Origin: Hyperoplus lanceolatus
Taxonomy: Eukaryota; Chordata; Actinopteri; Uranoscopiformes; Ammodytidae
Assembly (NCBI GenBank): GCA_026929865.2
Contig: CM049403.1
Location: 22,396,501-22,460,500, forward strand
Direction of reading: 5' to 3'
Length of the DNA: 64,000 bases
In this document: positions 34,801 through 47,700 of the stretch, piece by piece
Numbering within the stretch: the first letter of the stretch is position 1
How the letters are laid out: the number at the start of each line of letters is the position of its first letter
Translations under genes and position numbers: made by a program
The notes under the pieces: model-generated
Told to the model about the DNA's origin: nothing
The model's database searches: none
The model's input: the letters and a program-made list of their open reading frames with translations, nothing else

Positions 34801-35190
34801 CCTGATCTAATCAGAGCAAGATGGAAAGGTGATATTAGCTTCCGCGGTAGCCGGGCTACGCGTAGCCTTCACACTTTACTCACCCCTTACCGGCCGCAGC
34901 CAAGTCAAACAAATTGCAAGTCGCAGCCTTTGGTGGTCGAAGTCAAATCGAAGCACCAACCCTTAGGTACGAGCTACTTGCGACAAGCTAATGGTATATT
35001 ATCACACAACAATGTGTGCGACCTGCTAGTCCGCGAGAAGATAGAAGGAGCAGAACCTCTGGTGACTTCCGGAATATATAGACATTCCCGGGGTCACCCA
35101 GGTTTCACAGGTGACTTTGCTGGTATAAAGATCTCGACCTGCGCATGCGCGCGATGGAACATCCAGTGCTGTAAGCACCGCCTCTGGCGG
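34801..35190 (-). mobile_element. Probable 5' end region of the DIRS element
   Basis: GC-rich, CpG-rich DNA between the array and AT-rich flank, containing GCGCATGCGCGCG and CGCCTCTGGCGGTC. Base composition changes sharply at about 35200. No ORF. Confidence 0.45.
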
Positions 35191-35199
35191 TCAGTAGGA

Positions 35200-37257
35200 A
35201 CGAAATAGAACTCATATGTGTGTGGAAAACGTAAACGTCTAATTCATTAAAAAAAAAATTCTCTATTATTAGTCTATGTTTCTTGCCGCCAGTGGTCCGC
35301 ATTGAGCATTGTTTTATTATTTCGAAAAGTGGAGGAAATAAAGTAGTATTTTTACGACGCCCGCTGTCGCAAAGCTGTTTTCTTGCGCGTGCCAGGCGCA
35401 TGAGTGTGAACTGAGAAGGGAGCAATATAGCGCATGTCCGTGTGTTGAAAGTGTGACTCTTTTCGGCTCCGTGAGAGTGGTTTTGACACTGCATGAACTA
35501 ATGCCAGTCACTGCCACACGCACCTGATTGCAATGAGTTGATGCAGGTTCACCTAACTACTCTCTCTCTCATGGAGCTGAAAGATTACGTGTCCTCACAG
35601 AAAGCGAATGAACGAGAGACGGCAGTTAGTATGGATCACGATGAGTTAATGTGTTTATGTTGTTGTAAATAATTACTATTTCAGACAATGGTTATCTGAT
35701 GATGGTGAAGCAAAGCAAACTTTGTGTTAGTACCAACCGCTCATTCATTTAGGAGTAAACACTGCAGTCTAGTTTCGCTCTCGTGAAATTGTATACACGT
35801 TGCTTGGCAACGCCCTCGTCCCCCGTAGCCTATATCACTCTCCCTTTTCGCTTTTCTTCATTGCATTTTCTTTTTTTTCTTTGATGGTTCAGCCCCGTTA
35901 TCAGTCATTATGACGACAAATAACTGTATCAAACAAGGCTCCCGCTCCCCTTCCCTCACCTGGAGGGATAGGCTTCTCAATTCACGTTGCTGCGCCACAC
36001 TGAAATCTGCGACCAATACGGATATGTGACCATAGAGCTTGCACAAGCGATCCGAAAATCGGACTGGGTGTGCGACCAGACCAAAAGCAGTAATAAAAAC
36101 TATTTAAAAACGTCTTTCTTTGCACTGATGGTCTTGTTTGCTGTTAAAGGTAATTTATGATTATCAGAGGAAACATGAGGCTGTTTAAAAGATATTTAAA
36201 TGTTACTCGTAGCCACTTTAACGAATCTGGGAAACGCGGCCACTGCCGGTAATAGAATTGCATTGTGCGTTATTGTCTCTCACTTCTGCACAATGCAGAA
36301 ATGTATTCCAACAGATTGCTTGAGGAGATACCCAGCTACAATGGATGCCAGAGAAGAGGGATGAGTCAAGATAGTTTGAGGTGCTGTAGTTTGAGGAATA
36401 ATGACACAGGTTGATGTCAACCGTATCACTTGGCAACGGTGCCTGGATACTGCTTTGCCCCCTCTCTTGATTTGTACAGACAATTGGAGAAATAAACACT
36501 GTCTTCCCACTTCATGCTTGCTGCAATTAATTCACATTCACATACAGAAGAGCAATAATGAGAGTCAGAGGAACAATGATTTGGTTTGTCGTTATTACAG
36601 CTGTAATGGAGGTAGGGGCTTTAATGCTGTGGGGATGTTGGGTAAATATGATCAATTGAAAACGTAAACAGATAAGACAGAAGATCATCACTAATAGTAG
36701 TCACCAAAGTTGGCCCTAAGAGAATGGCAAAATGACACTAATGCACATCCAAAGGGGACCAAAACACAAGAGGTTCATTTAGGTCAGGTTGTGAATAAGC
36801 AGTTTAGTCACATTTTATAAACCTGTTTATATAGAGAGTGGAATGGAAGCACCCCGGATATGATTTCAACACTAAAAATCTCGACCAGATGTAGTCATCT
36901 GGGTATTTTTAAGATTGCTAAATATGACCACAAGAATTTGATCATTCCAGATATTTTTTCTACCATACTAAATATCAGAAAGTATGGGTATTGTAACAAA
37001 GGCAAGATGGTAAACTTATTATTTTCTAGTTTGTTTAGCAATCAACTTTTTGGTGCATTACCGCCACTAGCTGGTGTGGAGTGTGGATTCAATGGCCAAT
37101 TTCAACAAACGATAGCATTTAATACATTTGAATCATGCCACGTTGCCACTGGCAAAGGTCACATGGAACACACAATTAAAACTACCAAGAGTGTCCATGA
37201 TATCATTTTTCCCATTTAGGTATTTCAATGTATAATAACTCTGCAACTTACCTGTTA
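35200..37257. other. No recognised gene
   Basis: About 35.2-36.1 kb is CpG-rich compared with its flanks and may be another old repeat. No paired ends found. Confidence 0.45.
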
Positions 37258-37268
37258 GGCTGTAGTTA

Positions 37269-37444
37269 TTTTTTTTAGTTTTAAGATATTTTTGGGCCTT
37301 TTTATGCTTTATTGACAGTGGGAAGAGACAGAGGGGAGTGACATGCAGAGAACGACCCGGGCGGAAATCAAACCCGGGTCTGCTGCTGGGCCCGGCCCGG
37401 GGGGGGGGGGGGGCGCCCTACCTACTGAGCTAAGGGCGCCCCAG
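37269..37444 (-). repeat. tRNA-derived SINE with 11 bp TSD
   Basis: The minus strand begins GGGGCGCCCTTAGCTCAG, has an A box (TAGCTCAGTAGGTAGG), a B box (GGGTTTGATTTCC), and a tail CAATAAAGCATAAAAAGGCC. GGCTGTAGTTA flanks it (37258-37268, 37445-37455). A 15 bp G run lies in the head. This is LINE-mobilised retroposition. Confidence 0.88.
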
Positions 37445-37455
37445 GGCTGTAGTTA

Positions 37456-38840
37456 ATTTAAGTAAGACTGATTAGGGAAAAAATACCATAGCTTCCTCAC
37501 AGTAGTTTCTTAAGGATGCTACGTGTATTGCGACATCCTAAATATTTTCTACCATAGCAGGGAAGTATGGGTATTTCAACGCAGGAAAACAAGAAGCAAT
37601 TAAACCAATACTGGTTTAATTGAAATTAATGAAAACATACTAAATGGATGCATTGATTGGATAATCAATTTAAGCTTTCGCTGAAAAACACCTATGAAAT
37701 CACCAAAATCAAATATCAAATATTCAACTAATTGAATAAACAATGCCTAGACCTGACTTTTGAGGGAGTCATCACAATGTATTGCTTTAAATTCTGTTTG
37801 AATTGAAACTGATGGTTTCGTTATCTAGCCAGCAATTAAAAGCACCCTTTAACTTCCAATGTGGTTTTAAGCTCCCAAACACAAACCCATGTAGCACCTT
37901 TCTCGTTTATCTCAGAACAATCAATTCTAATTCTTCCTGAGTAATATTTCCCAATGACCGCTCACAGCCAGATTTTGCTCTGAAAGCTTTCAGACAGACC
38001 AATGCAAGTTGTCAGTCTCTCGGCAGCAAGAAACTGCACTGTGTTCTTTGACATGTGAAACACAATAACCAACACACAGATGGCGGTGACAAAAACACCT
38101 GCATGAATTCAGAAGACATATTTTAACCCCTGACACTTTGGACACTGCAGGCCAATGCTGTTGCATAATTTATCTCCAGAAACATGTAATTAAATCCCAA
38201 TCTCCTTCCCGGGGACTGCGCCCCTTGAGGTAGGCTTCCTGCGTGCAGAATAGGGCAGTAACCACTGTTTTCTTTGAATCAGAAACATTAATATTTGAGC
38301 AGATACTATATTTACTTGCATGTCGGATGGGTGACTACAGGAGGCAGCTTCAAATTATCATTTCTTGTCTTCCATTATGCATGGCTGTCACAGCAATGAC
38401 ACTACACAACATTACCAAACTGAGAGAAAGTTGTGTTGGGCTTTGATTCTCTTGATTTCAATCATCCCATATTGGTGAGTTTAATTTCCTATCGTGCTTT
38501 GCAGCCATGCGAAAACACCATCTGTAATTTAGTGAAAACTTAAGAGCCATTACCGAGAAGCCATTTACTTGAAATTGCCTGACAGTCAGTTGATACTTTG
38601 AATATAGGAAGTGCTTCAGTGATAATGAAAAATATAAATATTTCATTACATGCAATATATCATCAATGTGCACTCTCTTCAGTGTTGGCTGTCTCTTATA
38701 ACAGATATCCTTATTTTATTTCATCTGGGGTACTCTGGCTATGAAGCCTCTCTGTGACACCGGTACAACATTACCTTCCTTCTGTTGCAGTGGGAAAAGT
38801 GCATCTGTGCTGAAATGAAGAGTACACAAAATGGCATCCA

Positions 38841-38845
<5 letters not shown>
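37456..38845. other. No recognised feature
   Basis: Unique-looking DNA. About 37740-38240 is repeat-free and moderately complex, and might be conserved non-coding sequence. Confidence 0.45.

Positions 38846-38846
<1 letters not shown>

Positions 38847-38890
<44 letters not shown>
38847..38890. repeat. (CA)n microsatellite
   Basis: Uninterrupted CA run. Confidence 0.96.
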
Positions 38891-38893
<3 letters not shown>

Positions 38894-39630
38894 CTCTGCT
38901 GCTTAATAAACACATATAGAGGTACGGATATTCATAGCATTTGGAGAGCTCCCAACACTCGGGTGTTCAGAGCAGATAAGCCCTGTACCGTATGTGGCTC
39001 GTTTCTCTAACCCTCCCCTTTCTTCTCTACTGTCTCCTCTAGGGTAATGTCTGGGGGCAGGCGTCAACTACAAGGCCCAGCGGTGTCAGGAATAGGAGCC
39101 ATGAATCCCTAAATATCTGGAGAGAATGGCAGACAAAAGCTGACAACGTGCATCCTGGATTGCCAGCAAAGGGAATAAAGGAGCTTGGGGAGATTCCTAT
39201 CGCCCTGGCACATGTAAAAAGAAAGTGAAGCGGGGAATATGAGGTTGTCAACATGTTACAGTGTAAGCCCAGGTTGAGGGATAAGCTGTTTGTACAGACA
39301 CCAGACAGAGCTTTCAATACTTGCTGTTTAGTCATACTGTATTTACAGGGTCAGTGCCATGCAACTCCGAATGCACAGGAACTCCACGCCAAGGAAGAAA
39401 CACACAACAGCAGCCGCAACAGACAAGAGAATGCTGGCCGCTGTGACCAGAATCTCATATTGCAGGGAGTTAGCTTGGTGTGGTGTGATCACACCGTGTT
39501 GGCGCATGATGTTCAAAAAGCTGTGAAAAGCCTCAGTAATTACAGTGGAGGCTGTCAGAGTGGGAAGCCAGTGTGTCTACACAGCAACAACAAAAAAAGG
39601 AAAAAAAAAAACCTTCAGCTCTTCTCTTAG
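38891..39630. other. No recognised feature
   Basis: Frames on both strands around 39039-39630 (98-125 codons) overlap each other in antisense and have no known domain. Confidence 0.45.
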
Positions 39631-40172
39631 TTAAAGAGGACCTATGACACTTTTCGACTTTTATGACCTATAAACGTTGTTATAATGATTTATAGTCATG
39701 TTTAACCATACTAGAGTATCAAATAATTACGCACATGCATTTCGACATATTCCCTGCTGACCGTCTGGGGTGGCTATGCAGAGCACTAAACACTATGGCA
39801 GCCGGTCGAGCCGAACTCGTTCAAATTTCCGGATAGTTTCTGTCACGCTCGGGTCGTTTCTGTCATGTTTCCATGCATGGTAATGCTGCCGCTCAGGCAT
39901 GCTCCGGCCGCATGACCCCACCTTCCTGAAAATTTCCCGCTGCTGGAAGGAAGGTAACCAATCACAACAAAGTGGGGTTTGCAGCAGGGAGGGGAGGGGC
40001 GGAGAAGCTCAAAGCAGTGTGTAGAGAGAGACTGCTGTGCTCGCTAGGGTAAGAGGAAGAGTGTCCCGAAAATCTACATAGTTTTTTGTGATGTGATTCA
40101 TGTCAGGTTGCTCTATAGCAGTTTTTAACAAGAAATGAAGACCAGAAAAGTAGTATAATAGGATCTCTTTAA
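39631..40172 (+). mobile_element. piggyBac-like MITE, intact (542 bp including TTAA)
   Basis: Starts TTAAAGAGGACCTATGACAC and ends ATAATAGGATCTCTTTAA, giving inverted ends with TTAA on both sides, the target of piggyBac transposases. It is the unbroken paralogue of the split copy at 17691/22521. It has no ORF of its own, so it is non-autonomous. Confidence 0.85.
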
Positions 40173-40174
40173 GG

Positions 40175-41460
40175 GTGAAAGGGGAGAAAAAGGATTGGAA
40201 CATCCCAGGAGTTAACAACATTAGACCTGTTTTATTTTCTAAAGGATTAATATAACAACTCCTAATTTTTCATGGAAATAAACTCACTTTACAGTACATG
40301 TATAGATTTTGCCAACACTCTCTTTAGAGTATTATTAGGCTAGTAAGTACAATCATCCTTGAAAGCAAATGCAACCTGAAAAAAGCAGAGAAGTCTTTTA
40401 GTGTTGATACTCAGTGAGACTGGCAGCATTAGATAAGTCTTAAAATTAAAACAAAGAAATTAATTGATAATGACTGCATCCAGAAACCAACATATACGTA
40501 ATACACTGGTATTGCTGCTTCCCCGTTTTCAACTTCATTTGGCAACTGCTTTTGGCTCTAATGGAAAATGTGTGTCTCTCAACCTCCTTTTACACCCCAT
40601 TCTGTTTGTACCTGGAAGTAACAGAGTGATGGTGTCAAATTGACATACAAATTGAAGTTTCTTGCGCTTATTCTCTCTATTTGGTCAGGATTCTGATATA
40701 TTTCAAACAGTGAATATTTATTTGCGCATATTTTAAACTGAAATTCAGTGAAAAGTGTTACAGTCCTGGGATTTACTTTCGAATGGGGTACGTGTATTTT
40801 TTTGTAAGTCATATTCCTCCTGACAGTAGTGTTACCGGAGTTGAACCTCTTCCAAAGTGAAATAACTGGTAGCTTGTAAAACTACAGGCTTTCAAGGTCA
40901 CCTCCTCAACAATGCAGGTGTCCAGTGGGACATGAATGGAGGAGGGATACAACAGCTGAAAGAAAAAAGGAAATGTTATTCTTTCTCAGTTTGAAATTGA
41001 GAAAATATTCCTCAACAACATATTTATTCATGTACAGAGTTTGGTGGAAAAATTCCTCATAAAATTAAAGAAATGTACACTAAATGCTTTCTGAGACTCC
41101 TGCTCCTGTCAAAAAAGTGTTCTATCTTATAGGGTGTATTGAAGGAAAACACCATCTCAATACCTAAAATATAAATGTTACACTACCATTCAGCCTTTTT
41201 GGCACCTGCTCTGTTTTAATGACTATAATATGAAGATGATATCGATGACTGCAATGCAGATTGGAGTTTTAATTGCATTCACCTTTTTTAAGAGGCACAG
41301 AAACGTGTGATGCAGAACAAACTCAATCAGAATGGATAATGTTTAACATAGGCTCTCTAAAAGTTAAGGGTTAAAATGTTTTAGCGATAACAATTTATGA
41401 TCTAAAATATCCTGCTTGAATTGTTACTGGAAATTTATGGGAATTTAATCAAAGTAGTTA
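40175..41460. other. No recognised feature
   Basis: AT-rich non-coding DNA. Confidence 0.5.
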
Positions 41461-42710
41461 AAAGGTGTTTTCCTTCACTGCGACCTTTTTACCGTTGATA
41501 GATTACGGTGACCTGCTGTTCATAAACGCCTCTGACCAGTACCTCAAGAAATTGGATACTGTCTACCACTGTGCTCTGCGATTTTTAACTGGCTGTGGAA
41601 ATCGGGTCCACCATTGTACCCTGTCTGCCACTGCAAAATGTCCATCGCTATCTGTACGCAGACTCTCACACCGGTTGTTTTTTGTTTATAAGTGTCTTAT
41701 TGGGCTGGTCCCTTCATATCTACTCAATGTGTTTACATTAAGGATGCACCGATACACTATTTTTAGTTCCGATCTGATTACGATATCTGGGTTTTGGATA
41801 TCGGCCGATACCGATACTGTGATACGATATCATAATTGTTATAAAAAAATGTGTTGGTGGTGATGTTATGTATAAGGCTAGGAAGCGAAGGCTTAAGCAA
41901 TTCTAATTTAAAAGAGCAATAAATGTACACAAATATAGGTTTATCTTAAAGGCAGAATTATAGAGTCATACAAAAAAAAAATCCTTCTCAATGATCACTT
42001 ATGCCCCACAAGAATATGTGGTGGTCTGTTTGTCTGAACAGTCTTCCTCTCTCTGGCTGTATTTTACATAGTAGAATTTGTCACAGACTAGTGCAGAAGC
42101 CTCTCCACTTCCTTGACTTGGACTAGCTTTGGTTAGCTCACTGGCTAACAAACTGATATGTACTGTATGTCAAATTAGAATGTGGTGTCCTCTCTCCCTC
42201 CACCGAACGTCGGCGCATGCTCGCAAGGCTCGTTCGCTCTTTCATAGTCAAAAAAAAAATTTAAATCATTTTTATTTTTTTAATATCGGAGCTGTCTGTC
42301 CGATATCCGATACGCAGATTTCGGCCATATCGGACCCGATACCGATACTGGATCGGATCGGCCCCATCCCTAGTTTAAATGTCCACAAACAAATAGCAAT
42401 GGTTTGAGTTCTAGGGATGTGTTACAGTTGTTGGTACCCAGAGCTAGAACTGAGTTAGGGAAAAAAGGCCTTTAAATATGCTGCGCCTTCTGCCTGGAAC
42501 ACCATGCAAAAGCATATCTGCTTCATCTTCATCTTGTATTGTACTTTAATTGATGTTGAATGTGGTGTATGAGTATTGTGGTTGATTGTGCTTATTTTAT
42601 CATGGTCCTGCTTTCTTGGCCAGGTCATTCTTGAAAAAAGAGATTTTAATCTCAGTGAATTTTTACCTGGTTAAATAAAGGATATTGATTGATTGATTGA
42701 TTCCTACTGG
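41461..42710 (+). pseudogene. L2-like LINE 3' end, split by a hAT element
   Basis: The first part (to 41738) encodes the end of a LINE reverse transcriptase: LIDYGDLLFIN, LDTVYHCALRFLTGC and RRLSHRLFFVYKCLIGLVPSYL. The second (42381 on) continues with LVPRARTELGKKAFKYAAPSAWN in broken frames, then a tail with GGTTAAATAAAGG and (ATTG)n, typical of L2/CR1-clade elements in fish. The upstream reverse transcriptase and endonuclease are absent (5' truncation, usual for LINEs). Confidence 0.87.
41739..42372. mobile_element. Non-autonomous hAT element (634 bp)
   Basis: Starts TAAGGATGCACCGATAC and ends GGATCGGCCCCATCCCTA. It is flanked by GTTTACAT (41731-41738) and GTTTAAAT (42373-42380), an 8 bp duplication with one mismatch. 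Subterminal CCGATACCGATACTG occurs near both ends in inverted form. Removing it rejoins the L2 reading frame region. Confidence 0.87.
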
Positions 42711-44325
42711 GGTGCCATGGAGCGTTCACTTAAATAGTATAGTGCTGTAAGTTATCTGCTTTGAAAGGACATATTAAAATACAAGAAAAAAAATATACAA
42801 TAATAATAGAAAGTGAGATGATGTGTATGATTAGCTGTCAGTTGGGAAAGGTATTTGGTTATCACACAGTACATGTTTGCATGCAACTTGTAGTGACAAC
42901 TGTTTTTAACTGTAATTTAAAATCAATATTAGAACTAATGAACTTATATCTTGAGTTTGCACACACACTATGTTATTTCTATTGATTGACTTGCAATGAA
43001 CTAGACATGTGCTTACAGGATCCCTGCTGCTCTTTTTCTTGATTGCATGTTTTCGGCATTCATGAGGCATATAAGATGGATGTTTCCAAAAATATATGAC
43101 GGATGATTTATTTTCTTCCTACTAGGATTCAGATGTCATGCATGTTCTAACACAGGAAACTTTAAGTAAAGTAATTAAATTAAAGACTGAATTAAACAAA
43201 GGGGGGTGTGGGGGTAATGATGAAACAGTGTATTATTAACCCATATTCTAACATGGATTAAATTGGGATTCATTATGTTTTTTTACGTTACAATTAACCA
43301 AGTACTTTAACACTATATTCATTTTATTTCATAGCTGTAGTTTTAGCTTTTGGTGGACATTAAATAGCGTGTTTACATCGCTTACCTGATGAAGCAACAT
43401 GTCTCTCTCTGCCTGCCTTAAACTCATAGTATCCATTCTATTCTTTAACAGGTTGTTGCATTGAATCAATTTAGCACATTCTACTTTACAACTGGTGCCA
43501 TTTCAAATGTGTATTCATGCTCCATCAGCAACAACCACCTTACAGTGAATAAGACATACTATATCTGTCATCAGACCTACAGCAGTGCACCTTGCTTTAC
43601 CAGCCGCTGTCGCCTAGCAACAGCAACCATGTGCATTTGTTTTTTGAGTGTGAGTGTCTGATGTCTTGAAGTCATTATGTTGACCTGTCTATTTATTATA
43701 TAATATATATTATAAATTGCATATGAAAAGACCATCCCATAACATAGAATATCAACTTAAAATTATTTTTCAAATGTTTTTGTTATTCTATGGCTTAGCC
43801 TACATGGAATGGAAGGATTCCTCATGATCATTGGGGGATCAGTGCATACCCTGCTAACACATTCTACCTTACCTCAAGCAGACATACATTGAGCAAAGCG
43901 GAGCAGTTGCACCTGCCAATAAAACATACTATACCAGGAAGAAAATACCCAGGTGTAAGGCATGAGAAAATAAATCAGATATGAATAATTTAGACAACCA
44001 ATAATTATTCAGTTGTAAATAGTGGTCATTTTTGAATGTGCTGATTAAGCTCATCATACTTACTTATTTCTCAGCTTCAAGGAGTTTGACACGAATGTCA
44101 TCATAATCTCATTATACCAGCCAAGTTGTCTAAACTATCAGTTTACTGTGCATGGTACTGAGATTATGTTTTTTTTTAAATAACTTTTTAATAAAATGTT
44201 AAATAACAGTTTGTAACGTTAGGTGACTGAACACATATTTTGCCCCCAAAACCCCTTAAGTTTTTAAGAATTCTTTCAACAAACCATTGACTGCATCAAC
44301 TACGTAGACTGCATCTGTTTCACTT
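42711..44325. other. No recognised feature
   Basis: AT-rich non-coding DNA. Confidence 0.5.
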
Positions 44326-44330
44326 GACAA

Positions 44331-44758
44331 TGTCATGACTCACGGCATGGCAGCCTCTCCTTCTCCTCTGTGTGTCGTTTGTTTTCCCTGGTCTGTCTTT
44401 TCCTCCTGTTCTCCCCCTTGTGTGTCTCTGTGTTGGCATGTGGGCGTGGCTGCACTCCTGGGCAGACTGCTCCAGGTGAAGATCGTTGGCTAATTAGACC
44501 CTCTCTACTAAAACCTCTTGACTCCAGTCATTTGGCGCCAGATTGTACTACCTACAGCGTTTGCCTCCGGCGTTCACCTGTCCTGCTTGCCTGCCAGCAG
44601 TTTCCGGATTCACACCTGCCCATGCTCTCTACGCCACCGGCCGTCCTGTATCCCTGCGAGCCTGTCGCTGTTCCCAGCCTATAATAAATATTGTTCAAAA
44701 ACTGACTTACCTGAGTCGGCGTTGTGCTGTTGGGTCCAATCCCCGAGCATTCGCAACA
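44331..44758 (+). mobile_element. Solo LTR (428 bp), 5 bp TSD GACAA
   Basis: Starts TGTCATGACTC and ends CATTCGCAACA. GACAA flanks it at 44326-44330 and 44759-44763. CTATAATAAATATTG at about 44680 supplies an AATAAA signal, supporting plus orientation. It is C/T-rich, as are many fish Ty3/gypsy LTRs. Frames of 90-104 codons across it are not genes. Confidence 0.87.
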
Positions 44759-44763
44759 GACAA

Positions 44764-47700
44764 AGCTGCTTTAGTCCCATTGGTGCAACAGTATGACAAA
44801 TCAACGATTGGATAATTTTACAAATATTCCCTGACATTCAGCCTGCTGTGCTGCATTTGGTATCTCTGTGACCTTTAGACAAAGCTTAGCCCATTAAGAT
44901 GTCACTGGCATACTAAAGTCACAGTGCACACACCATGGTATTGCTTCTTATATGTGCGGTTGATGTACAAGTCAGATTGTGTTTAAACCATTTTCATATG
45001 CACTGAAAGGTTGAATACTTACATATATATAGCAACTTTCCAACATTTCCATTGACTGCATACGTGGGAAATGTAAAGGGATATGTAGATCTCTAAAACT
45101 GAGAGACACAGATGTAAATGAAGCATGCAGTATTGATATCTGTCCATATACTGGTAAAGTCATAACAAACTAATTTGATCTTTTACAATAAGAATATGGT
45201 CAATCAGATCAGAAAAGTACAACAGGATATAAATGAAATGACCAAAGCCTTGGGTTACCGTCATGAGTCAAGTGAAGATACAATTACATGAATCTTAATT
45301 CTAAGTACAGACAGAACATGTTGATTTTGATGCTACATCTCCATTGTATTTGATTACTCATTAGGATGTGTGTGTCCTCTTTTAAAGCATGAGACATAAT
45401 AGCAAAGGTTGATGGCAGTTGGTGTAATGACTTGCGGAACATGCAAAATATGCTCATTTATCAGTTGAGTAGCCTTCAAACAGCCATCATTCTAACATGG
45501 TTTGTGGTGTCATGGTGCTGGTTCTTTGCAGGAAATTAGAATATAAAGATTATTTGTGTTTTATCTGTCTGCAGCTGTGTGTTTGAAAGGCCTGCAACAT
45601 CTGATATAGGTGTTATTAAACTGGGTTTTTATATTATTTATCCTGGTAATGCAAGAATAATTTTGTCCGAGTCAAGTTTACCATACTGTGTGTTTTGAGG
45701 TGTTTGTTTTTTATTTATGTTTTAATCCAAGGACAGCACTGTAACTGAATACAATCCTTTCCATCAGTAAATTAGGGTCATCCCACCCCTCAGGGTAACT
45801 GTCTGGGTGTGCTCTGAAAAATACTCTACCCTCAGGGAACACGTAACACAAGCCAACATTTTACCAATATTAGCTTTGTGCATAACCAAGTGTGCTTATG
45901 TAGTCCATCATTATTTCATGGTGCCATCAGTTCGTATTTGCATCATCTGAAGCATAAATTGAAGTCTGGCGATGCTGACTTCAGCCCCAGGTCATCTCTT
46001 AGGGCACAAGCATAGGCTTTTTTTCATGGATTATTGTGCCACCGCTTGACAGTTGACACTCAAGAGTGACAGCTAACATGGAAGGAAAGAGTAGGGGACA
46101 ACACGTGACAAAGATATTCGGTCAGAAAAAAACTGCATGGCCACACAGCATATGTCTCCGACTGCTGTGACACCATGATGTCCATAAAAGTCATTTCAAT
46201 CCTGATTGTTTTTTCGGGGGGCAAAGTAAAATATAGGCTTTTTGATCATCCATAAAACATGAAACATGTTCCGATGTGAAGATAATAATACAATACTATA
46301 TTAATTTGCATATTGTATCAGTTTAATAAAATGTCCCATTTGACAAAAAGGAGGGTTATCTCGTATTATCCTTACTATAGGGTTGTAATAAGATCAGGAA
46401 ACACAAACTCAAAAAGTAATGCCAATGTCAGCAAAACAGAGGGGTTAAACAATGGGACTGTTTTGCCAACATAACAATGTGCATCATGGTTTTGGTCCCA
46501 CTTCTGAGACCATGTGATGCATATTTTATTGTATGCAATATTTCATTTAAAAGAGAAATGGATTCAGACTGAGAAAGGTAGGTGAATTTGTATTTTATCT
46601 GGCGCCAGGGGAAGGTTCTGGCAACCACCATTCAAACGGGAGTCTTATTTGGGCTAATCTAATGAATTAATGCACTGAGAACAACACAGTGGGTGTTGTG
46701 CTACTTATGCAGGATGGAGGTATTGTTACAATGACCACTGTTGTAAAACGAACAGGAGGCATAGGCATGAAGCCCCCCCCCCCCTTCCCTTCCTGCTTTT
46801 GATGGATTGAAAGACATTACATGGTGCTAAGCTCTGCATACAGTATATGCCTGTGGAGACGTAAAAATATCCAGGAGCTTGTCCAATATTTCAGCCAGCA
46901 AGCACAAGGCAAAACCTGGCTGGAGAAGGCACCTGGGGGGACAACCTCATGCACACAATCCACATAGCTAGCACAGAGGCCCCAGCATCACACGACTCCA
47001 AACAATATAGCAACCTCTTTTTTGTTGAATGATTACTGTTGGGATTTGTGTTGTTATTCTGGTTCAGCTGGCAGTGCAGCTAATGGAGGGAATACATGCG
47101 GACGAGCTGGAAGCCTTACAGACAGCCCGCCTGGACCTCACGAAACTGCTTTGTCCCTTCGCCTTTACACTCGCCAACAGTGACGGAGGTCCAGCTTGTG
47201 CTCTACTTAGAAAAGACACTTTTGTTTTATCCTGGTCCAGATACCACCAGTAATTTAGTCCAGCTCTGCAACATTTGCGTTGTGAGAGCGAAGGGCATTG
47301 GTTATGTTACCATGGCAGAATTAGGTACAGAAAATATAGGCATCCTTAGCCGGAAGGAACACTGTGACGCAAAGTCTTCAATAATGCATCGCACTGTGGG
47401 GGATGAACTACATGTGTGTGACCATGTGCATGTATGAACAACTGCACTGCAAGAGACTGCTAATGTATAGGCACGTCCGGGCAGTGTTGAGTTAAATTTT
47501 ATGGAAACTATTGATGAAGTGTACCCAGAGGGGCAGTAGTCGTGTCATGTCCCGATCAATAATTTAACCATCTTTTCTTATTCTGTCTTCTATCTCACTA
47601 TGTCTGTATTTAGGAATGTAGGCTCTGACGTTTAATTGTTCAAGTGTCCATCACCAACAACACTATAAATTAAAATGTCAAGCAAAAACATCATCCATTG

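Larger units (their letters stand above)
29670..35190 (-). mobile_element. Decayed DIRS-type tyrosine-recombinase retrotransposon
   Basis: Minus-strand order: GC-rich 5' region, degenerate tandem array, gag-like region, reverse transcriptase, RNase H region, tyrosine recombinase. DIRS elements integrate with a tyrosine recombinase in place of an integrase. All ORFs are frameshifted. The 3' end is cut just after the recombinase; I could not find the matching inverted terminal repeat or internal complementary region, so the element is probably truncated. Confidence 0.88.

Noticed and set aside
39039..39630. Frames of 98 and 125 codons on opposite strands
   Set aside because: No known domain, no supporting splice or promoter signal, and mutually antisense in part.
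44370..44815. Overlapping frames of 90-104 codons
   Set aside because: They lie in the C/T-rich solo LTR and its edge.
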